A stretch of 64,000 nt of DNA from Mactromeris polynyma (lineage: Eukaryota > Mollusca > Bivalvia > Venerida > Mactridae). Position 1 is the stretch's first letter. Every line of letters starts with the position of its first letter. Of the stretch, positions 40,701 through 52,700 are shown one piece after another. Below the pieces are notes generated by a model. It worked only from the letters and a program-made list of their open reading frames with translations, did no database searches and was not told where the DNA came from. The position numbers were made by a program, and so were the translations under genes. Location: contig JASFXZ010000093.1 in NCBI GenBank assembly GCA_032209605.1, forward strand, positions 124,001-188,000, written 5' to 3'.

Positions 40701-43700
40701 CTATCTGCCTCTTTATGTATATTTTATGCAGATAAGACTAGTTCCACTTTTGCCGCTGATCAACACAATTTATAATACTGATATCGACAACCATGCATAA
40801 AATTATTACGGGTCAATCAGATTAAACCAGTGTGCAAAAGTGCCTTCTCCTTGTATAAAATCTTCACAGCTAGCATTGTAAAAATGCCACACTATACAAA
40901 CTTAACATTAAATATTAATTTTCCGAAGGCTTTAATTTGACCTATCCGTCCTACCTCGCTGACAAAAAACGAGCTTGGATGAACTTTTCCAACTCAAAAG
41001 TCCAGTCGGTCATACCGCCACATAAATACAGGATTAAGTATAGACGGAAAAACAGAATTTTTTTACCATTCATCATGATAGAAACACAATATTTTCTTAA
41101 TTAATGGCCTATGGAAATCAGAAGACCACATATACCATTATAGAAGATATCTGCATAATTATATTAATAATACCTCCTTTGGCTCCGATTCTTTCTCTTA
41201 GATTTTCATTTCTCAGAGAAAATGACAAAACAGGAGAGATCCAGGATGGACACGCGATACGCCATACATTTTCTTCTCATAAATTGACAAAACGAAACCA
41301 ATATAAAACAAAAAGACCATAAAATACAACCTCAAGTCAAGTTAATCATGTTTTCGAAATGATATTTGTCAATCAGATTGTAGGAAAATCTAAGCTTAAA
41401 GGAAAATTCATATGAATTGCTTCACAACACAGTGACATATAAAAGACAGATTCAGAGAGAAGTCTCCAAGACTCCGTTCCAACAAAAAAAACAAATGAAA
41501 CGATTTTAACAATCAAATTGACCCCAGCAAAAGCAATTTAATAATAGATTAGATATTAGAACTTCAACAATGAGTACTATTTAGGTGGTGGGAAATACTG
41601 AAAAGTATTCTGAAATTTCCAAATATAGTTGACTTATTAGGTTATCCAGTTTTATTTAAATTTTGTTAACTGATTTATCTACAAGAGACCAAAAAATCTT
41701 CAAAATTCGTTAATAAAGTAACATGGAAAAAACTTGACTTTCTAAACATACTCTGTAAACCCAAAACTCAGCATACAAATAACCTGTTTGTCTCTTATAT
41801 ATCCTCATAACTTAAAAACAAAGACATTACTCATTACAGGCCATTTGAATTTTGATGCACCTTATTTTAGCAATTGCGAGGGTGGAGCACAAAAATGTAT
41901 GGGACAAGTCATCGATGCGCAACAATGTCATTAGACTTTCCACAAGGCTGACAGCGCATTCTTGCATGAATAAGAAGCGAAAAAGGCGGCTGACATGCAC
42001 GCTAACTGACAAGCTTAAGTTCCTATCAATTAATTAGATGTTCAATAATGATAAAAACAGCAAACCTGAATTAAGATCTCTCGGTTGTTTTCTTGAATTT
42101 TAGGCATGAACCCCACATCATTATTACCGAGTTCAATCTTTACTTCACAAGACAATTCAACAGCATTGCCAACTTTACATGGGTATTACTCAAAAATGAT
42201 ACACAAATCCAATTTTGGCTTGCTTAGGCTACTGAGCACAAATAGTATACTGAGTTGAATTTGATGTCAAGTAGTCATTTTTGCAGAGTATATAAGATCA
42301 TGTATTTTAATTAGATAGTGACATTATAAAAATTAATCCAACAAAATTTAGCATATTTCTTCAAGCTTCTGCATTCATAAAACTTAATCCGCATACTAGC
42401 ATAACATAAGCTGCTCAATGGATGCAGTGTTAGAAATGTAGATTTATGCGATGATGTTTAATTTTCTGCATAGACATGCTGGGATGTTTTGTTGAAATCG
42501 AGGGGTGTGATCTAAATAATATGTATGATATTATAATAATTTTATATGAAATTTTGGGGAAAAAATGTTTTTTTGACTAGAGATCAGTCCTCATTAGGCC
42601 AACCCCCTTCAACAATTTTTGGTACTAATTAATCTTAAATGTGTGATCAAAATGATCGAAGAAAGTAATACAGTCGATTCTCATTCATTCGAATCATTGG
42701 GTCTGAAATTTCAAATAATACTAGGTTTCGAATAGCCCATTTCAATTCGACGTGAGAAAGAAGATACATAGGGACCTGATATTCATCTCGGATGATACCG
42801 AGTATTCGGATAGAAGGTTGTCGACTAAACGAGGTTCGACTGTATTTCAAAGTCAGAGTTCTATTTCATCCAATGAAGTAACATATATAAATTATTTTTC
42901 GTACTGGAAACTTTCCATTTCGGTCAAGTTAATTATTCAGATTAAAAACCTTAACGAAAATCATAGGACATGTATTATTACTCATCATTGAAATTCATTG
43001 TGATATCAATTCACTAGCAATTCCTACATGCTTGTACAGATGTAAGATAAAAACTGGCAATATATAATTGCATCACAAATTCATTACAAAAATACACACA
43101 GTGCTTAATCTTAAGAGTCATGAGTCATATTTTGTAATCTAAATCATAAGTCTGAAATGTTCTGAATTATTCAGTTATGTGATATAAAGCGATATGCCCA
43201 GAAGCTGAATTAATACCCATTCCCTGCTAGAAATACATCAATTTCCAAAATATATAAAACAAAATTGGAAAACCAACCTTTTTCCCCAAGAAATCAAACG
43301 ATCAAATACCAGAGTCTCATCAATGTTTTCTACAGGCTATTAATATTCCACAAATATGTATCACATCTTACAATGTTCATCTTTTTATCGCATTCTGAAT
43401 TTCACATCTATAAAGTATTTTATTCCTCGGGAGTTCTGCACTCATGAATAAATTCTAAATCAACATATCTCCTTCGCTTAGAATATTAGTATATAGTCCC
43501 AGACACAATAATAGAATCCAGAAACTATCACCACTAGTTTGATTAAGTACAGTATATTCACTATTGAACAAAACTTGACTAACCAATGACCCCTATCTAC
43601 ATAACAGGAACAAATGACTTGATTGATATTACTGCTAACTAACAAGAGTAATTAAGTGTATTTATACAGAAATATGGTTCAGACATTATGTATCATAAAC

Positions 43701-46700
43701 AACCATCATAATCCTAACATTCATATACACCAAAAATTCCAATAAACATTTCACCATAACAACAGATTGTTTTTATTTGTTTGTCTAAATACTTTTGTTC
43801 ATGTAAATCACCAGTTTTATAAAGTTAATCAAAGAGTTTAAGAACAATTAATCATAATATATAATATCTAAACCATTTTCTATAAAATTACATTAGATAT
43901 TTATGTTATATTGAATTCTATTTTAGAAGAAAACAAGCACTTAACAAACACATGCAAATTTTGCATCTACAGTTTCAAGTTAACTTTGTCTGAACCAAAA
44001 CAAAACTTCCAGTTTGCAGGGAGAATAATACTTCATTAATACTTTAATTATTCTCATAACACACTCCACGATGAAAAATAACCACAACATGAACACATCA
44101 GTGCAACATCGCACTTAATCCATTTTTCCCACCAAAAAAAAACATTTTGACAACAACCACTAACCAAGTTAAATCAACAAAAAAATTAATTAAAATTACA
44201 TTGACAATTACTGTTTAATCTCCTGAATAATTCATGCCATAATGTAGTGCTGAAATTAACAAAGAAATCAATTTGAGGCACTATTTCCATAGAGGAAGCA
44301 TTGATATATCCCATCGAAGATTTTGGCACAAGTTGATCTAAAACATAACTTATAAATTAATTAAGGAAATTCAAAGGAATAAATCCACAGACATAGATTT
44401 TAATCTCTAATTAATAATGCATGGAGTCTGCCATTAAAATACATTCAGATTTATTTGTACTGAACACACTGTTTGTATAACGAAAGTACAAACATTGAAT
44501 TTCATAACTATTTTAAATATTTCATATCCCAGTTAGTCAAGTGCGAGACAAAATATGCTTACATCTGCCATTTTGCAAAGTGCAAGCATGCACATTTTAA
44601 CTAATTGTACGATCATGTTTAATTACCCTTAAGGGTTTTCCCTAGGATTTTTCAGCTAGGGGTCCTTGGACCCTTGTGTTTGATAAATTAGGGGTCCTTG
44701 GTGTAGGGTCCCAGCTATGCAGTTCATACCTGACCCAAGTTTTTTAGGCGTCCCAGGGTTGCACAGTAAGTTGAAAATGGGATTTCCTAAAGAAAAGAGA
44801 ATTAAAGAAAAGGGAGTCAGGGACACAAGATATCTGCATCAGGGTAATCACTGACCTTTGCTGACAAATAATTCCCATGGCAATGATGTCAGCCTATTTT
44901 GTGTATGGCAGAGGCACAGGAATCAGACTATGAGAAAGAAGCTTTAATAGTAAACCCTCTTGTACTATATATCATCAATGGAATACACTATCACAACATC
45001 AGAACAGCATTAGAAACCTAGGAAAACAATTCTACGCATATTACCCTATAATTAAATCACAGCTCAGCATAGTTAATATAATTTGGTGAATACACAAAGG
45101 GCATAAAATTGTAAATATGCATGCTTAAACATGGTGGGTTGGGTAAATTAACATAAACACACTTGAATTACAAATTTCCAGAACTTTTACACAATATTTA
45201 AGTATGGACACACTTTATCAAGAGAAAAGAAATATCAAGCTGAAGGAACAAAACTTAAATGAAAATATTAAGGGTTCCACAGAAATATTTAAATTCATCT
45301 TCAATTCTCCGATCTCATTTAAGTCATGAATCAGTAGGCAAAAGAACATTATATTGTTACAAGATTTTTTTGACATGTAAAACTAAATCATTCTGTGTGA
45401 TATAAAAATGGACGAGTGACGTAATCAACATTTTCTTCATACACTGATAAGTTACAAACCCCCACAATATGAACAGCAGCTATGCAAACGTTCAGGCATA
45501 ATTGAAAATTCCAAAGACTACAAAATTGCCACATCCATAATCATGGTACCATTGAAAAATTATCATCAACAGCAAGATGGAGGCATGGAAGTACCAATAC
45601 ATCAGTTACTTCCAAACTGTCATTCAGGTGATAAATTTCCTAGACTTAAAACATTATTATGACGACATAATGGTTCCCAACTTCAAGAAGGCTGTTATCG
45701 ACACTGCCTTCATATGATAAATTACAAAGACACCATCATCAGTCTCATGAGGACCGTTAGCTGATCTTACATTTGAATTAGCAGAGGATACCAGACAAGC
45801 CTTACGTAAACCTGGCATCCACAGACTGTAACACATTGACTACTTCGGCATTAAATCGTTCATAAAAAACGGGATTGATTTGCAGGAAAAATAATTTTAA
45901 ACCCCTTGACAAAGGACAGTGAATGTCGAAATTTCCTTTATGACAAAACATAATTCAAATTTATGCAATAACTTTGAATAAAGTATTGAATTTAAGACAG
46001 CAAAGTCCCTTCCATACTGATTAGTAGTAAGGCATCTAAATTCACACTCAACGTCATTTGGAAGATAAATTCTCTATATATTTACATCGCAAAATGTCAA
46101 CCAACGTTTATTCTGCCAAGCCCACATGACTAGCTCTGGACTGCCACCGGGCCAATCCGGTTTCGAATCCCTGAATTTGACTGGTTGTTCTACTGTGACA
46201 TTAGTTACGGTCTTGTCGCCCACATGTGGAGAAGTTGTCAGTTGCTTGTGGAAGAGCACGTTAGTACTGGTTGATGATTAAATCCAGTAAAACGAGTTAG
46301 GTTGACTGGCAATCTCATTGAAATCAGTCCCTAACTTTAGCTCCATTACTTTCCGCTGTTAGGATCTGACTACACTCCGTAAGAGGTCACTTTCATATAA
46401 CCTCTATAAAAATAGATATGCGTACACAGGTGCTCGTTTGTGGTCCAATGAAATTTATCCTTACAAAACCGTGTTTGTCGTCCTTCTAAAAATGGCTTTA
46501 TCGCTTAGTTGGAGTTTCTGTTTATACTGTCCTTCCTGCCGCTTCCGGTTATAAATATTTCCAAAAACGAAACACCACACAACCAACACCTATCAACCAA
46601 AGAATGTTGCCGTGTAGGAGTTGCGGTTGTGTCTAAGGGCGCAGCCATATTGAAATTTACGAAAATACATAATCGGAAAGTCTTGGTGATTTATGCTCAA

Positions 46701-49700
46701 ATAGAATTTACGGAGCTTGCCAGAGATCGACGAATATTCATAACTCTATACCAAAACATTTTGCAGCCGACAATTTGATTGGCTACTCAAAGGTCACAAG
46801 AACGTGACCTGTATTGTGCAGCCATCAGATCCAGTTAGCGTATAGTATAGGAGCGTGCGACTGGAGCTGATTTTAGTGAGATTAGGTTGACTGGCTGCTA
46901 TATATCATTATATGACAGAAAAATTGTTGAAAAACGGCTGAACAAGGACAAATGCTTATATCCATAGACTGCAGAATGTTGATACAATCTACACTGAAAC
47001 CCCTTTAAAATGGACAAGCTCAGGGCCGGATCAAATTCCGGTTTAAAGGGGTTTCCAGACTTAAGGGGTTTTGAGAACAGGACAAGATTCGGAACATTTG
47101 TTTTCAAACGGGGACATATGGACCTGTATGTTGTTTAGTACTGTAGTGATTTGTATCAAAATGTATAAAACTTTTAAATCCGAATGTGAAAATCTGACTA
47201 AAAATAGTGTAGATACAATTCTAGTCAATAAAGCATGTGGGACATTCACATTGGAACACTTGAGACTTCTCTACTTCAAACAGATATCTTTGTTTTTTGT
47301 TGGCAATCTTCTTTCAATCAATTCATTGAAGTAAGTACCAGCAGTAATTATATATGCAAACGCCTGCAAATCATTCACAGATTCTCAGATAATGGAAATA
47401 ATTATGTATTTCTAAACAAAGAAATTTAAAACTCAAACAGATAAATCATCCCCTTAAGTTCTTGTAGGCTGGGTTTTTTTTCTAACACATATAATGTTAA
47501 TGCAATTTCTCAAAATGATGATTTATTTTACTGTTGATATATTTAAACAAAGTTACCAGTAAATGTCAATGCAAATTTATCTAACTTGTCAATTCAAATT
47601 AGAAGGATCATTTACAATCAGTCTTCTCCATCCTTACTTAATGAGTTTAGTCTAGCTATACCTCAAATAATGGTTTAACATTTCAAATTTCATCAATACA
47701 AACATACCAGAGTAACCAGAGCAACGTTTCTAAGTTAAACCCACACTGTGACAGTAAATAGATATTATATGTGCCATCCATTAACACCATTGCAATCACA
47801 GGACTATAATTACTAATAAAATCAACATCATGTCTTGAATATTGATTCCATCAGATGATACCTAGGGGAATCCGTACATGTACTGCTTCAGTATGGCTTA
47901 TTTAGGCCATTACAAAGTAAATACTAGAGTATCACCCAACGTCCTCTCAGAGTCAGAGCAGGACAAGAGTCACGTAACTTTGTCAATCTGGGGGCAAACT
48001 AGACATTATTTTATCCAATTTGCGAACAAGGTCAGCAGAAACAGTTTTGTAATACAATGTATTTAGTAAAAACAGTTGTCAAGAGGCTCTTTGGGACAGA
48101 TTCACAATTAGACTATAGACATGTCACAGTGATCTTGTATGCACTATAGGCCATGTGGTTATTTCGGAATGATACACAAACTGGCCATTGAGTCTGCTGC
48201 TTTAACTAACAATGGATAAAAAAACAATTCCATTAACAGGACAATGACTGTTGAACATGTGCTCTAGACAGAGATAAATTGGGTGATAATTATACGCTTG
48301 TAAGAACATGGAATGATTCTACAGTCTGTTGACAAACAGTACTTATTTCTACTAGCTATGCTGCCATGTTTATACTTTCAGCATTTATCAACAAGCTGTT
48401 CCAGGAAAAAACGTGGATAAGTGACAAAAAAATCTATTTTCAGGTTTTTATAATTTCTAACAGATAATACATGTACACTGATCTACAGAACAGAATCTGC
48501 TGTCTGCATGCTATAGGATTTCCATCTTTGTAATGACAAATACTAACAGAGTGACAAGATAATGGAATGATAATCAAACAATTACTGTTCCAGGTCCTTA
48601 CTGAGTGTTCCACATGTATTAAGCAAGTTAATTTAATAAAGCTACAATATAGCTACCACTAGGTAACAGAAATTGAAGACAATTTCCAACAAGGTTTGTA
48701 CTAGTACTTGAACTAGGTGTTATTGAATTAAAGGATCAAAAGCCGTAAATCTATTAACAATGGTATAAAATGGCACTGAATAGAAACATCCAACAGAATA
48801 TTCATCACAACAGACCTATGATAATTTCTACTTCATCATTTAAAATTCTGAAAGTGGTCTCAAAGACAATCCTTGAGGGTGTTACAAAGAGAAACCAATC
48901 AAAGCTCTTGAATATCTTGTCAACTATTAGCAATTTCACTCATTTGGTAGCAGATCACCAGATGACCATTAGAATCAAATACATTTTAATGTTGGAAGAT
49001 CATTTCTGAGATTTTTAAAGGTTCTAAATAGTTTGTAAAGGAAACAAAGCCACATCCCGAGGTGACGCCATTTTTAGGGGTCATCTTCCTTATAGAGGGT
49101 CAAAAGATTACCATTGACTGCAAAGTCATAACAACTTCTGACCATCAGTTTCAGATAATTTTTTGCAAAATTTCCATTGCCATAGCAACCAGAGCTCTGC
49201 AGTATCATGTTCATGTGAGGTATTTTGAAGACCATTTATGGCTCATTCCAGTAGTTTAATTGTAACTAGCCCAAGTGCAGATCAAAACAACAGCTGATCC
49301 ATGAACACCATAACAATTGCAGGGGTGGATCCTGGAGTTGACCCTTTGTCCCCTGGCATTTCCAAAAGGCTACATTTTGACCCTTAGGATTCTGACTCTT
49401 CAATTTTTCTCAAAATTACAGATTGGTTGGCTACAAAATGCTAAAACCCAGTCAAAAATTATCAAAATGACCCTTGAGATTCAGCACCTAGTGGAACCCC
49501 TGAACTGGCAACAATAATTATACGATCTGCAGAGTTCAAATAGTCAGAGTCCTGCCTTGCTTAGAAGTTTGAGATCACATTAATCATAAAATACAAAATT
49601 TCAAAGCATGTACCAGCTCCTTGCAGGTTAAAGTCGCATGCACATTATTGTAGTTACTAATCCAATGATTAGCTAACCATACAAAGATCTACCAACCTGT

Positions 49701-52700
49701 ACTTAATTAAAGAAAGTGCTTTTGAAACTTAATTAAGATAGCAAAGTTACAACCTTTACTGTATAACACTGGAAACTCACACAAATTAACTGTGCCTGGA
49801 AGATGAAACAAGTCCATTAATCTTCATGTTTCTTCCTGGTAAATAGTAGAGGGCTCCAGTGCAGACAAATTACACAGCACTCTGTCATGATCATTATCGT
49901 GGTAAAACAGTTGAGTAATATAATTATACACCATCAAATTTTGAAGGTAGAATTGAGTGCAAGGGAAGCAAATTATCATTTACCAGTATATAATCATCTG
50001 CTGCTAATAAATAAGCCAGCATTATGGTTCTATAGATTACTTAAGTCAGTCATCAATTTCAACCAGTTTTCTTTGCAAGATATAATTACATTTACTGCAC
50101 AGACTGGACCATGAATACTGTAGGGGTAATCATGTTATTTAGTGAATATTGAAAAGAATGTGACCTAACAACTGTGTTGTTTTATAGATATAATTTTAAG
50201 CATGGTGAAGGTAGGCCAATTATCCCAGTCTTTACAGTAACCCACTAGCCTGAAGCCCGGGGCAAGTAACTTTAAATTAAGGCTAGCAGAAATTTCCAAG
50301 TGGAAGCCCGAATCGGCAAGAGCTTAATTTTAGTGAATCTACTTTTTCTGAAATCAAGAAAAAAATGAAATACATCCATGACTTTAATATATTTGATACA
50401 TACATAATTTGACTTATTACAAACTAGTGTAATATATGTTCTGGCTAGTAAGCATGATTTTGGACCAGTAATTTGGCTGAGCAACTTGTCCAAACCGGCT
50501 ATTGCTCTGAAAATATTAAGGCAAAGCCTGTTATACAACAGTGAGACTACAAAACAGTGATCTATAGTTGACAGTTGGAGTTGTACCACTTCAATACCGG
50601 TAATACTGTCCGCAGAATTCTCAACTTAAGGCCTGAAATAGTAGAAGGCCTGTAATGCACAATAATGATTGACAACTAACAAATGTCTGTCATAAGTTTA
50701 AAACAGTAACAACAGCACTCCTAACTAAAGAAGTAAATCAAACTCCTACAAATATTAATGCATCTCTTCAAAACTGGGATGACTTGAAAATAAATGAATA
50801 TTTCAGCTGTTAAAGCATGTAATTAATTCAGTGTTTACACAAAATATGCAACAAAGTCGCCTTTGTACACTTAGTTAAGGCAGCAACAAACTATTATTAT
50901 CGCATTATAGCGTGACATCAGCGTCTGTGAAATATTGAAACTTGTCCTTAGTGTTTTTTGTGAAGCAATTGAATATCTTCAGAAGAACAAATCCCATATG
51001 GTTCCATGGCAGGAAAATGTCTGTAAATGGATTAAATTACATTGCGTTCCTGGCATCAGCTGTTAACTACCAGCGCATAGGGGTTCTCAAAGTACAGAAG
51101 ATATAATACTTGTCTCTGTGAGGTACAATTTATGTACAGAATCTGGTCATTATTGGAAAGTTACAAAATAATCTTACTCTTGTAAGGAAATTCTTGGATT
51201 GACAATTTGTCATACAAAATCAGGAATAAAATATGCCCACCATCAAATGTATCCATGATATCAACAATGTCTTAGACTAGGGGTGCCAATAAGAGCTGGG
51301 TGCCAGTAAAATTACCCTGTTACTTAGGCATCATCATCCATCTACTTTTCTTGTATGAATGATCACAATTAAAGTGACTTCCCCCCACACTCCACCTTCT
51401 TTTAGCAAATTCCCTGCTAATTCAAGAATTAGTGACAACCCTGAATACACCTACTTATCACCCTCAATGACTACTTCCTGGGTAACTATCCAGTACTCAC
51501 ACCTAAATCAGGACTTGTGAAGTTGCTAACCAAACCCCACTCAGTTTAGCTCAAACTCCCAACCATCGGGTTAAGAGTCGAGCAATCTACCCATTGACCA
51601 ATTCCGTTCGAAGGTCAGTTTGCTTAATCTGAAAAATTCACCCAATCTGGAAATAGTAACAGGAAATTTACGAAGCAGAAATCATCTCGTAAAGGACTTT
51701 AAAAACATGACAACCAGTCTGTGTTATACAGATCGTTCATCGCCCCGTTAATTTCATGGGTTTCTTCCTACCCTCAAAATCTTGACAAAAAACTACATCT
51801 GTTTATCATATTAATCTTACATTTTAAACATCTTGATTACTTTTAATGCACAAATCTGTCTCAAAATGATCATAACGAAGATATAATTGATTATTATTAT
51901 TACTAAATCTCTATATGATTAATTAATTACAATAATCATAATTTCAACCAGGTGCACATACTAATCCGAATATTAGATAAGATTAGTTTAAGCTATGTAT
52001 TAAAAAAAACTGAGCTTGTAAATAATGCTGGACAGAATGACTGGTAACATCATTTATCATTTAGGCCATCCATAAAAAATTGTTTGTTTGCAGTTACGCG
52101 ACTGACTCATGAATAATGCAGTAACTCAAAAAAAATTTAAGAGTAGACTGTTGATGAAGCCATTACAGCACTAAACTAAAACAAAATACCTACCTACTTT
52201 TAAAATTGTGTGTCGCGTAACCGCAAACAAACCATTTTTATAAGGATGGCCTTATTAAACAGCTGTGTTCCACATCCTTGAGTTACAACTAGAAAATATA
52301 GTTTAAGCAAAAACAACCCTGAATCCTACATATTTGTGCTGCGAAAAAGCTGCAATATTTGCGAGAAATATGTATGATCAGGTCAAATGACTTATAATTA
52401 ATGTTCTGAGACAGAGAAGTATTTCACAATTTCTTTAATTAAACTTTGAAGCAACATAACAAGACTTTCCTCGGTTCACCAACAAAGACAATTTCATCAG
52501 AATGTAAAGATTTCATTCTAAATCAATAACAATTAAGATCTTTTTAAGCAAGGCACAATTAAAGCAGAATTCGTCAAAAAAGATAATGGACATGACGCTC
52601 ACGGAAAAATCCAATTAATGGACGATGAAACAATGCCAGGTAAAAGATCTTGGATCACGTATAACTGACAATGACATGCAACACCATAGCAATAAAACCG

